Origin: Planococcus chinensis
GTDB taxonomy: Bacteria; Bacillota; Bacilli; Bacillales_A; Planococcaceae
Assembly (NCBI RefSeq): GCF_020071995.1
Contig: NZ_JABWTK010000010.1
Location: forward strand, 1-64,000
Length of the DNA: 64,000 nt
Direction of reading: 5' to 3'
The translations under genes were made by a program, and so were the position numbers. The notes under the pieces were generated by a model. The model was not told where the DNA came from and made no database searches. It saw nothing but the letters and a program-made list of their open reading frames with translations. Below, piece by piece: positions 27,321 to 35,292 of the stretch; the stretch's first letter is position 1; the number at the start of each line of letters is the position of its first letter.

Positions 27321-27629
27321 ATGATAATTGGAAATTATACTTTTAATGATTGGAATACCGGCATCGAGAATTATGAGCCGCTTTTAGATATGGCAGTGAT
27401 GTATGCTTTCTTAGAAGAGATGAATAACTCAAAACCTCTACCCCATTAACTAAACTCCGACCCGATCGGAGACTCCCAGAATAATGAGGAATACAAAGAG
27501 CTAGCTGTTCACTTGGATGAAAGTTCAAGGATTCGCCTAACGCTACTCAAGATTTATTACGGGTTTATAAGTGTATATTTTGAAATGATTCAAAATGTGT
27601 TTGCCGCAATATGGTGCTTACTTCAGTAA
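27321..27629 (+). pseudogene. Small gene interrupted by an in-frame stop
   Basis: From ATG 27321 one frame reads NYTFNDWNTGIENYEPLLD and then AVMYAFLEEMNNSKPLPH to TAA 27447. The same frame then continues open for 59 codons (SDPIGDSQNNEEYKELAVHL, then a hydrophobic IYYGFISVYFEMIQNVFAAIW) to TAA 27627-27629. No ribosome binding site precedes the ATG. Looks like a small protein lost to a nonsense change. Family not recognised. Confidence 0.35.
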
Positions 27630-27698
27630 CAGCACTATGGAATACACGAATGCATTTCCACACTAAGCGGTCATATATATACTTTTTAGGAAACAATA

Positions 27699-27745
27699 AC
27701 AAAGAGAGAGAAGAATGCTGTATTCAGCTTTTTCTCTCCCTTTGT
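27699..27745. terminator. Hairpin beside the IS relic
   Basis: CAAAGAGAGAGAA and TTCTCTCCCTTTG with AGCTGAATAC-like pairing between form a long imperfect stem around GAATGCTGTATTC. Probably a terminator; which gene it served is unclear. Confidence 0.5.
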
Positions 27746-27828
27746 ATATGCGGCTACCGTTAATCCCTCATATGTAAACTCCCATATATAATTTTGAAAG
27801 AGTAGGATAATTCCTCTAAAATTATCTA

Positions 27829-28262
27829 TTATGCGACAAGAAAGCCTGTTTGATATACAAGTTTTATATGACTTGGAACCTCTCCACCGGTTCAACTCGA
27901 TTTTATCGGGGATCGATATTCATCCGATCTCTGGTGTGGTCACGAAAAAGGCCCAGTTCGGGCCCCCGTAAACCTTCAATTATGCGGCGATGATCTATTC
28001 ATTGATCATTCGTATTAACGTCGGCAGCTGTTGTGCGCCAACTTTCATTTTTCAGAAATGGACAATTCTGCATGAAGACTGCGGTTCTTGTGGAATCAGT
28101 GACTGAGTACAGCGAAGGAGCAACGCTGGATGAAAAAGGTGCAACCCACTGAGACCATCCCCCGGAAAGCTTCCTTTAGCATGGACATCACCTCTTTCTT
28201 TTGGATACAAAAAGAGATTGTACCCAAAAGTCATTTTTCATGACCTTTTGGAACAACCCCTT
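27829..28262 (+). mobile_element. Relic of a DDE transposase insertion sequence (IS1182-like)
   Basis: From ATG 27831 the translation MRQESLFDIQVLYDLEPLHR then FNSILSGIDI... and, after a stop, TFNYAAMIYSLIIRI follows the N-terminus of Bacillales DDE transposases (LLDLEPSKRFQAVFSTL... GRPPNYTTEQMIRSLLVRIV in the family as I recall it). Further along, LVESVTEYSEGATLDE is in another frame. An imperfect palindrome CCAAAAGTCAT/ATGACCTTTTGG followed by GGAACAACCCC at 28224-28260 resembles an IS end. Several stops and frameshifts show it is dead. Confidence 0.5.
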
Positions 28263-28268
28263 TTTTGT

Positions 28269-29888
28269 TCAATCCATGATTTGATAAACTCTTGCTTCGT
28301 AAGGACGGATTTCTACCGGGTCAATTGACTCGTAATTCGACAGCAGCAGTTCATAATTTCCGGGTTCATTCCAGCGGCATCGCTGCGAACCAAGATTTGA
28401 GATGATTATTACTTTCGTATTTTCATCTTCTCGTATGTAGGCATAAATACTTTCAAAATCGAGTTCAACTAATTCATATTTACCGTAAATAAGAACTTCC
28501 ATTTTTTTACGCAGCGCAATCATCTGTTTGTAAAAAGACAGCACGGAGTGTGGATCTTGTTTTTGCGCCTCAACGTTCAGCCATCCATAATTAGGATTCA
28601 TATAAATCCATGGCTGACTTTCAGAGAACCCGGCATTCGGACCGTCATCCCATTGCATAGGAGTTCGTGAATGGTCCCGGCTTGTCGCTTTGATTAAGGT
28701 CATAACCGTGTCATGCTCCATACCTTCTGCGAGATTATAGAAATAAAGGTTATGTGTATGAACATCATCGAATTGTTCGATTTTCTCAAACGGCGCATTT
28801 GTCATACCAATTTCCTGCCCTTGATAGATAAACGGAGTGCCTTGCATTAAGAAATACATGCATGCCATTGAAGTTGCGCTTTCACGCCAATAAATACTGT
28901 CATTGCCCCAGGTGGAAACCGCACGGGGTTTATCGTGATTTTCAATAAATAAAGCGTTCCAACCAATTCCCTCGACACCTTTTTGCCAGCGTGTCAAAAT
29001 TCTTTTCAGTTCCGGCACATTGACTCCTTTTCTTATCTTATCATCCCAAAGACCAAGGTCTTCAAATTGGAAAACCATATTGAATTTACCGTTCTCTTCA
29101 CTGACCCATTCTTCGATATCTTCAGCCAATACGCCGTTCGCTTCACCAACCGTCATAATATCGTATTTGGCGAAGGTCTCATCACGCAATTCCGCGAGAA
29201 GCGGCTGAATCCCGTCAACATTCATCATTTTCTCCCAAGCTGGCAGATAGGGCTTTCCTTCTTCCAAAGGCAGATCAGTGAAGTCTTTTTTGATATGGCT
29301 AATAGCGTCCACACGAAATCCATCGACACCTTTATCGAGCCACCAATTGACCATACTGTATAAAGCCTTTCGGACCTCCGGATTTTCCCAGTTCAGATCC
29401 GGCTGTTTTTTCGAAAAGATATGCAAATAATATTGATCAGTCTTTACATCGTATTCCCATGCCGGCCCACCAAATATACTTTCCCAATTTGTCGGTTTAT
29501 CCCGCCAGACATACCAGTCGCGTTTCGGATTATCGAGTGATGACCTGGATTCGACAAACCAAGGGTGCTCATCACTCGTATGATTGATGACCAAATCGAT
29601 GATTAATTTCATGCCGCGAGCGTGGACTTCATCCAGTAGACGGTTAAAATCTTCCATGGTTCCGAGCTCATCCATGATGTCCTGGTAATCACTGATATCA
29701 TATCCATTATCGTCATTCGGTGATTTGTACATTGGGCAGATCCAGATAACGTCGATCCCTAATTCCTTCAAATAATCAAGTTTGGCCGTTAAACCGTTTA
29801 TGTCTCCAATTCCATCGCCATTCGAATCCATAAAGCTTCTTAGATAAACCTGATAAGCAACTGCTTCTTTCCACCATTTTTTATTCAT
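28269..29888 (-). CDS. GH13 alpha-glucosidase (oligo-glucosidase type), first copy
   Basis: 539 residues from ATG 29888, after AAAGGGAAATG. (beta/alpha)8 barrel of glycoside hydrolase family 13, subfamily of oligo-1,6-/alpha-glucosidases: DSNGDGIGDINGL calcium-like loop, DLVINHTSDEHPWF, nucleophile Asp in GFRVDAISH (about residue 199), acid/base Glu in VGEANG, third Asp in ENHDKPR, and QPDLNWENPEVR. It would release glucose from imported alpha-glucosides in the cytoplasm. Last gene of the LacI/permease/binding-protein operon, 14 nt after the regulator. The residue after the nucleophile is Ala, unlike Val in the second copy, so specificity may differ. Confidence 0.88.
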   Translation of the reverse strand: MNKKWWKEAVAYQVYLRSFMDSNGDGIGDINGLTAKLDYLKELGIDVIWICPMYKSPNDDNGYDISDYQDIMDELGTMEDFNRLLDEVHARGMKLIIDLVINHTSDEHPWFVESRSSLDNPKRDWYVWRDKPTNWESIFGGPAWEYDVKTDQYYLHIFSKKQPDLNWENPEVRKALYSMVNWWLDKGVDGFRVDAISHIKKDFTDLPLEEGKPYLPAWEKMMNVDGIQPLLAELRDETFAKYDIMTVGEANGVLAEDIEEWVSEENGKFNMVFQFEDLGLWDDKIRKGVNVPELKRILTRWQKGVEGIGWNALFIENHDKPRAVSTWGNDSIYWRESATSMACMYFLMQGTPFIYQGQEIGMTNAPFEKIEQFDDVHTHNLYFYNLAEGMEHDTVMTLIKATSRDHSRTPMQWDDGPNAGFSESQPWIYMNPNYGWLNVEAQKQDPHSVLSFYKQMIALRKKMEVLIYGKYELVELDFESIYAYIREDENTKVIIISNLGSQRCRWNEPGNYELLLSNYESIDPVEIRPYEARVYQIMD

Positions 29889-29901
29889 AATCATTTCCCT
29901 T

Positions 29902-30921
29902 TCAAAGACTCCGGCATGAACCACGTTCAATCAGCCTTGCAGGAACCGTGATTTCTCTAATCGGTGCCTCCTTGTCTTTAATTTTTTCGAGTACTAATTC
30001 AGCTGCATGAAGACCTAGCTCATAAATAGAAATATCAACCGTACTTAACGGCGGTTTCAGATGTGCCGACAGCGAGTGATTATTGAAACTCAATACAGAA
30101 ACATCGCCGGGAACATCGATTTTCATATCCTGCAAATAACTAATCAGTTCATAGGCAATCAGATCGTCATATGTGACGATTGCTGTAGGAGGCTTGTCCA
30201 GCTGCATCAGTCGTCTAACTGACTTCCCTTCCACCCCTGCATTAATCGACTGATTGACGATTAAATCCAGATCATAACCAATAGCAGCTTTCTCAAGTGC
30301 TTTTTTATACCCTTTCAACCGGTCCATTGAAGCCACATATTTCAATTCGCCACCTATATATGCGATACGCTGATGACCGAGGCTGACCAAGTAATTGACA
30401 ACTTCTTCGACAATACCGACATTATCATTATCAACATATGATATCAATCCAGTATGTACATCCGGACGGCCGACGACTGAGAATGGAATATTGCTATTGT
30501 ATAAATATTCCATGATTTTGTCGCCACTTCTGGAATATAAAAGTATAATACCGTCAACCCTTTTTCCCTGGGTCATTGAAATAACTTCTTCATGGATCTC
30601 TTCGGTAGTGGCACCCGTTGATAAATACAGACCAAACTGACTTTCATGAGCCCGGCTGGAAATTCCCCTAAGGACTTCCGGAAAGAACGGATTCTGAAAA
30701 GCCAGCATTGCTGACTCTGCCATGATGACACCGATTGTCTGGGATTTCTGAATAACCAGGTTACGTGCCTGGAAATTTGGATAATACCCCATATGCTTCA
30801 TCGTTTCGCGTACTTTCTTTTTTGTGTCAGCACTGATTCGCGGGTTATCCGCTATAACACGAGACACAGTTGCCGGTGACACCGCCGCCGCTTTCGCCAC
30901 ATCTTTAATCGTGATGGCCAT
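29902..30921 (-). CDS. LacI-family regulator of the alpha-glucoside locus
   Basis: 339 residues, GGGGGA before the ATG. N-terminal helix-turn-helix and hinge (TIKDVAKAAAVSPATVSRVI, about residues 3-22; hinge helix NFQARNLV about 49-56), then a periplasmic-binding-protein-like sugar domain with IGVIMAESAM and CSF-type ending. Sits inside the transporter operon, 12 nt after a permease. Expected to repress from the TTGTGCAAACG-type sites at 34028, 34118 and 37528 until a maltose- or isomaltose-like inducer appears. Target sites are inferred from motif type and position. Confidence 0.88.
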   Translation of the reverse strand: MAITIKDVAKAAAVSPATVSRVIADNPRISADTKKKVRETMKHMGYYPNFQARNLVIQKSQTIGVIMAESAMLAFQNPFFPEVLRGISSRAHESQFGLYLSTGATTEEIHEEVISMTQGKRVDGIILLYSRSGDKIMEYLYNSNIPFSVVGRPDVHTGLISYVDNDNVGIVEEVVNYLVSLGHQRIAYIGGELKYVASMDRLKGYKKALEKAAIGYDLDLIVNQSINAGVEGKSVRRLMQLDKPPTAIVTYDDLIAYELISYLQDMKIDVPGDVSVLSFNNHSLSAHLKPPLSTVDISIYELGLHAAELVLEKIKDKEAPIREITVPARLIERGSCRSL

Positions 30922-30933
30922 TGGAATCCCCCT

Positions 30934-31749
30934 TTACTTAATAGCACCATCCGATACACCTTTAAGAATCGCACGCTGTGCGAAGAAATAAAAGATGATG
31001 ATCGGTATTATGGCTAGTGTCAGTCCAGCAAGTGCCAGATGCCATTGTTTTGTATATTCTCCAAAGAAGAAAAACATTTTCAATGGAATGGTTTCGCTTC
31101 CAGTTTGATTGATAACCAAAGAGGGCAGCAAGTAATCATTCCATATCCAGATGATGTTCAGGATTGCTACCGTTACGGTTATCGGTTTCAGCATAGGAAA
31201 AATAATATGCCAAAAAATCTGCCACCGATTTGCCCCATCAATGCGCGCTGCTTCATCCAATGATTTCGAAATATTATTTAAGGCGCCATGATAAAGGAAA
31301 ATCGAAAGACTTGCTCCAAACCCGAGATACATAAAAATCAGGCCGCCCCGATTCAGCATCTCAAACTGGCCAAAAACCGTTACGAGCGGAATCATGACCG
31401 ATTGAAAAGGAATCAGCATTGCCGCTACAAATACAAAGAACAGGATGGTGCTGATCCGACTTTTCGCTCGGGACAACGCATATGCCGCCATCGCAGAAAA
31501 GATGATGATCAACAGGACGCTTGTGACGGTGATTAGCAATGAATTGAATAGGGTCTGCAAAAAATCGAGTTCATGGAATGCGGTGATGTAATTATCAAAA
31601 CTCCATTGCTCCGGAGGACTTGTCACATCCGTGAATATCTCTTTTTTTGTTTTGAACGAGTTGACGAACATTAGGTAAAAAGGCAATAGCCACAAAATGC
31701 CGAGAAGAATTCCGAGAATCTCCAATTTCCAATTCTTCTTTTTTCTCAT
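30934..31749 (-). CDS. Carbohydrate ABC transporter permease, MalG-type
   Basis: 271 residues, six membrane helices, with the EAA loop DEAARIDGANRWQIFWHIIFP (about residues 173-193) that docks to the ATPase. Start overlaps the stop of the MalF-type permease by 1 nt; GGAGG precedes it. Together they form the membrane channel of a CUT1-family alpha-glucoside importer. No ATPase gene is intact in the locus. Confidence 0.9.
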   Translation of the reverse strand: MRKKKNWKLEILGILLGILWLLPFYLMFVNSFKTKKEIFTDVTSPPEQWSFDNYITAFHELDFLQTLFNSLLITVTSVLLIIIFSAMAAYALSRAKSRISTILFFVFVAAMLIPFQSVMIPLVTVFGQFEMLNRGGLIFMYLGFGASLSIFLYHGALNNISKSLDEAARIDGANRWQIFWHIIFPMLKPITVTVAILNIIWIWNDYLLPSLVINQTGSETIPLKMFFFFGEYTKQWHLALAGLTLAIIPIIIFYFFAQRAILKGVSDGAIK

Positions 31750-32609
31750 TACATTTCAACCTCCCGGCGTTTATTCCAATAAACCTGAAACAATGCGACA
31801 ATTGCAACTATTACAAAGAATATGATTGCTTTTGCCTGCGCATATGCAAATGTATTCTGCACGAATGCTGTATTGAAAATTTCCATGGCTACCATTTCTG
31901 TCGAATTATAGGGTCCGCCGCCTGTCAAAGACAAGTTTTGGTCGTATAGTTTGAATGTATTCGACAAGGTCAGAAACATGCTAACGGTAAATGCCGGTGC
32001 GACTAACGGAAAAACGATATAACGAAATCGCTGGAAAGATGATGCTCCATCAATTTCAGAAGCTTCCAGCAGTTCATTTGGCAAACCTTGTAAATAAGCT
32101 ATGTAGATTACCATGATATAGCCCGCCATCTGCCAGCTCATTAAAATGACCAAACCCCAGAACCCGGTTTCTGTTGTGGACAGCCAAACCTGAAGGCTCT
32201 CTATGCCAACCATTTCTCCGACACTCGCAAATACTTTGATGAAGATGAATTGCCAGATAAAACCGAGGATTAAACCGCCAATCAAGTTTGGCATGAAAAA
32301 TGTTGTCCGTAGAATATTGCTGGTTTTTATACGGGAAGTGACAATTAACGCAAGAGATAATCCGATAAAATTAATGAGGATGACGGAAACAATCGAGAAC
32401 TTTGTGGTAAACCATAAAGAATCCAAGAATCGTTGATCTTTAAAAAGATCTATATAGTTCTGAAAACCGACAAAGTCGCCTGTAGAGATACCGTTCCAGC
32501 TAGTAAAGGAATAAAAGACACCGAGCAGCATCGGTACAATTACAACGAGTGTCAAAGCAATTAAAACCGGCGCAAGGAACAACCAATAAGCAAAATCTTT
32601 TGTACGCAT
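31749..32609 (-). CDS. Carbohydrate ABC transporter permease, MalF-type
   Basis: 286 residues, six membrane helices. EAA loop LLEASEIDGASSFQRFRYIVFP (about 177-198) and the CUT1 signature LTGGGPYNSTEMVAM (about 228-242). AAGGAAGGG precedes the ATG. Lies 98 bp after the binding-protein gene, with a hairpin between that can reduce read-through so that the binding protein is made in excess. Confidence 0.9.
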   Translation of the reverse strand: MRTKDFAYWLFLAPVLIALTLVVIVPMLLGVFYSFTSWNGISTGDFVGFQNYIDLFKDQRFLDSLWFTTKFSIVSVILINFIGLSLALIVTSRIKTSNILRTTFFMPNLIGGLILGFIWQFIFIKVFASVGEMVGIESLQVWLSTTETGFWGLVILMSWQMAGYIMVIYIAYLQGLPNELLEASEIDGASSFQRFRYIVFPLVAPAFTVSMFLTLSNTFKLYDQNLSLTGGGPYNSTEMVAMEIFNTAFVQNTFAYAQAKAIIFFVIVAIVALFQVYWNKRREVEM

Positions 32610-32650
32610 AAGCTAAGCCCTTCCTTTCTGCATTAGAAGCATAAAGACAA

Positions 32651-32678
32651 AACAAAGCACCTCAGAGGCTGCTTTGTT
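32651..32678 (-). promoter_or_regulatory. Intercistronic hairpin between binding protein and permease genes
   Basis: AACAAAGCA (32651-32659) pairs with TGCTTTGTT (32670-32678), loop CCTCAGAGGC can fold further. No long T-run follows on the minus strand, so it is more likely a partial terminator or mRNA-stabilising stem, common after binding-protein genes. Confidence 0.6.
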
Positions 32679-32706
32679 CTTGTCTCCAGCTTAATTATTT
32701 CATTTT

Positions 32707-34005
32707 TTATTGTCTGCTTGATTCCCAAGCTGTTTTGGCTGACTCGACAACTTCTTCCCACGTTGCTTCATCACTCAAATATTTTTGGATGCCAGCGCCA
32801 AGTTCATCTTCTCCCCATCCAGTTGGATAGCCCATGAAGACCCATCCGATTGTTTCGCCTGCTTCAGATGCATTGTATACTGCTTTTGATAATGGATCTG
32901 AAATTTTTGACGCATCGTAACCTTCATATGCTGGGATGAATTTAAAATCTTCTACTACTGCTGTTTTGCCTGCATCAGAAGTATATATCCAATCAAGAAA
33001 ATCTTTTGAAGCCTGTACAACTTCTTCGTCAAGATTCGAGTTTACTGCCCAGTACATCGGAACACCTACAGGAAGACCGCCTTCTTCATAGCCTTCAACG
33101 GGAATTGGCATCATGTCGATGCCATTTGCGGCAAATTCTGGGTCAATGCCTTCAATCGAGCCGTAAGCCCAATTTCCTTGTTGAATGATCGCAACTCGCT
33201 CCAATGAAAATAATTCTTCAACTTGCTGTGAGTAGTCAAGACTGACTGTCGGCTGTTTAGAATATTCATTTTGCAAATCCAAAATTTTCTTGAAGGCCTC
33301 AGAATAAGTGAAATCGATTGTTGGTGAATCAAATGCATCCAATACATTATTGTTAAATTCAGGTGCGATGAATGTATTTGATAAATGCAAACCTGTTACC
33401 CAAGTTTCTTTGGCTGGCAATGCGAATACCGACTCGATTTCAAGTTCTTCTTTTTTCGAATCGAGTGTTTTCACAGCTTCTTCAAGACTTGCAAAGTCTG
33501 TGATTGAAGTAGGATCAATTCCCGCTTCTTCAAATAGGCGTGTGTTATAAATGAAGCCGTACCCTTCCTGGTTATATGGCAATCCGAGAATTTCTGAATC
33601 CACTGTTACCCCCTCTAATGTCCCATCTAATGCTGCTTCTGCTGCGGCTGTGTCAGACAAAGGCGCGAGACTATCTTTCCAGTCAGCGACATCTTGAGGT
33701 CCACCAATATTAAAAATCGCAGGCTCGTTGCCTGAAGCGAATTTCGAACGGAGTGCAGCTCCGTAATCTTCTCCTCCTCCTACTGTGGTAATCTCAATAT
33801 TTATATCCGGGTTTTCTTCTTCATACAATGCAACTACATCTTCGAATTGATTTTTAAATTCCACTTTGAACTGAAATACGTCAACTGTAGTTTTATCTCC
33901 CTCAGCCACTGAACCTTCTTCCCCACTATTTCCACAAGCGGCAAGTAGACTTGTTGTAACCAGTAACGAAGCTAACAATCCTTTTTTGTACTTGAATTCT
34001 TTCAT
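32707..34005 (-). CDS. Sugar ABC transporter substrate-binding lipoprotein
   Basis: 432 residues from ATG 34005, preceded by AAAGGGGGA. Signal peptide with lipobox LLAAC (Cys about 24), then the two-lobed CUT1 solute-binding fold: TTVDVFQFKVEFKNQFEDVVALYEE, FASGNEPAIFNIGGPQD, GLPYNQEGYGFIYNTRLFEEAG, IIQQGNWAYG, VGVPMYWAVN, DFLDWIYTSDAGK. It captures an alpha-linked glucose oligosaccharide outside the cell for the permeases that follow. Two LacI-type operators precede it. Confidence 0.9.
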   Translation of the reverse strand: MKEFKYKKGLLASLLVTTSLLAACGNSGEEGSVAEGDKTTVDVFQFKVEFKNQFEDVVALYEEENPDINIEITTVGGGEDYGAALRSKFASGNEPAIFNIGGPQDVADWKDSLAPLSDTAAAEAALDGTLEGVTVDSEILGLPYNQEGYGFIYNTRLFEEAGIDPTSITDFASLEEAVKTLDSKKEELEIESVFALPAKETWVTGLHLSNTFIAPEFNNNVLDAFDSPTIDFTYSEAFKKILDLQNEYSKQPTVSLDYSQQVEELFSLERVAIIQQGNWAYGSIEGIDPEFAANGIDMMPIPVEGYEEGGLPVGVPMYWAVNSNLDEEVVQASKDFLDWIYTSDAGKTAVVEDFKFIPAYEGYDASKISDPLSKAVYNASEAGETIGWVFMGYPTGWGEDELGAGIQKYLSDEATWEEVVESAKTAWESSRQ

Positions 34006-34027
34006 GTGTATAATCCCCCTTTGAGTT

Positions 34028-34047
34028 TTGCGCAATCGTTTGCACAA
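34028..34047 (-). promoter_or_regulatory. LacI-type operator, proximal to the binding-protein gene
   Basis: Minus strand TTGTGCAAACGATTGCGCAA is a near-palindrome of the GCAAACGTTTGC type bound by MalR-like LacI proteins. It lies 23 bp before the start codon, in the 5' untranslated region. Confidence 0.75.
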
Positions 34048-34105
34048 TGAAGAAAATAAAAAATGGAAACTTTCTAAGAAAGCTTACCATCTTTCAACTA
34101 TTTGT

Positions 34106-34134
34106 ATCGTATCACAATGAAAACGTTTGCACAA
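34106..34134 (-). promoter_or_regulatory. Promoter with distal LacI-type operator
   Basis: Minus strand TTGTGC (34129-34134), 17-bp spacer, TACGAT (34106-34111) is a plausible sigma-A promoter. The operator-like TTGTGCAAACGTTTTCA (34118-34134) overlaps its -35 half. With the site at 34028 the two centres are about 88 bp apart, close to eight helical turns. Confidence 0.6.
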
Positions 34135-34208
34135 TATAAATAAAAAATATTTTTACTTTTTAGAAAAGTGCATTAAAAGAGCATTATAAGATGTTTTCCA
34201 ATAGCTAA

Positions 34209-34331
34209 TCATTTAAAGTAAGTTAAACTTCCCCATCTAGTTGGACCGACGAAGACGCCGGATTCCTCAACTTCGATAGTCAAGTCGAAGTTCTTCACTG
34301 CTATCGCTTTACTGTTGTATACCTTAATCAA
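34209..34331 (-). pseudogene. Decayed N-terminal fragment of an MsmX/MalK-type sugar ABC ATPase
   Basis: A 40-codon frame reads LIKVYNSKAIAVKNFDLTIE, then VEESGVFVGP, then loses sense. This follows the start of MsmX/UgpC/MalK ATPases (KVY...[34 protein letters not shown] in the family). In the next frame the sequence continues GKFNLL-stop-MIS, where [10 protein letters not shown] would be, so Walker A is destroyed by a frameshift and substitutions. It sits between the glucokinase and binding-protein genes on the same strand. The rest of 34048-34359 carries the promoter and operators. Confidence 0.65.
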
Positions 34332-34359
34332 TTAGTCCCTTAATAACTACGCCACAATT

Positions 34360-35235
34360 CTACTTTTCTTCTAGTACAAGTAATGCAGCGCCTAATACTC
34401 CAGCATCGTTACCGAATTTCGCTACTTGAATATCCAAGGGATTGAGCAGCAATGGTTCGAGTTGCTTCTGCAATTGCGCCCACCAGTATTCAGCTGACTC
34501 TGACACGCCGCCTCCGATGACAACCGAATCCAGATCAAAGGCCGCTTGCATCGAACTGATGATGATAGATAAATCATAAGTGAACGCTTCTACTAGTTCT
34601 CGTGAACGTACGTCTGTTGCTGCCTTTTGAAACACTTCGAGCGGTGTCATTTCCAGCCCGGCTTCACGGATACGGCGCTGAATTCCTGTACCCGAAACAT
34701 ATTGTTCATAACAACCTTTGCGTCCGCATGCACAATCCGCGCCACCTGGATATAATGTAATATGACCAAGTTCAGCTGCGCCGCCGTGCGGACCACCGCT
34801 CAGTAATTTACCGTCCCAGATGATGCCTCCGCCTAGCCCTGTGCCGAGTGTCAGGCATACAATACGATCCAGCCCTTTCGCTGCTCCGAATTTCGCTTCT
34901 GCCAGTGCAGCACAATTGGCGTCATTTTCAACTTCCACCTGTATGCCGGTGGCCGTTTCCAATTGTTCTTTCACTTTCGTACCGCTCCAGCCAGGCAAGG
35001 CATCTGTGGAAAAGATGATGCGCCCTTCTTTCGGATCGACAAAACCATGTGTGCCGATCCCTACAGCTGCAACTTCAGGATAATCCTCTAGAATACGAAG
35101 GACATTTTCCTCAAGATAGGGATACAGCGGAAATTGAGTCGGTATTTTTTCGTCATACAGAATCGTGCCGGCGGAATCAATTATGCCCAGGCGAATTTTC
35201 GTTCCCCCTATATCTACACCCATTACGTTAATCAT
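34360..35235 (-). CDS. ROK-family glucokinase
   Basis: 291 residues from ATG 35235, after AAGGGGG; the frame extends to 35289 without a site. ATP-binding DIGGTK (about residues 7-12), catalytic Asp in ENDANCAALAEA (about 107-118), GTGLGGG, ELGHITLYPGG and the ROK zinc cluster CACGRKGCYE (about 179-188). It phosphorylates glucose set free by the adjacent alpha-glucosidase, whose stop is 57 nt upstream; the two are co-transcribed. Confidence 0.9.
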   Translation of the reverse strand: MINVMGVDIGGTKIRLGIIDSAGTILYDEKIPTQFPLYPYLEENVLRILEDYPEVAAVGIGTHGFVDPKEGRIIFSTDALPGWSGTKVKEQLETATGIQVEVENDANCAALAEAKFGAAKGLDRIVCLTLGTGLGGGIIWDGKLLSGGPHGGAAELGHITLYPGGADCACGRKGCYEQYVSGTGIQRRIREAGLEMTPLEVFQKAATDVRSRELVEAFTYDLSIIISSMQAAFDLDSVVIGGGVSESAEYWWAQLQKQLEPLLLNPLDIQVAKFGNDAGVLGAALLVLEEK

Positions 35236-35292
35236 CGTGTTCCCCCTTCTGTTATATGAAGTCCTCTTATCATAACTTAAAAATTTCAATTT

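Noticed and set aside
27686..27895. 69-codon minus-strand frame
   Set aside because: Overlaps the hairpin at 27699 and the antisense of the transposase relic; no ribosome binding site.
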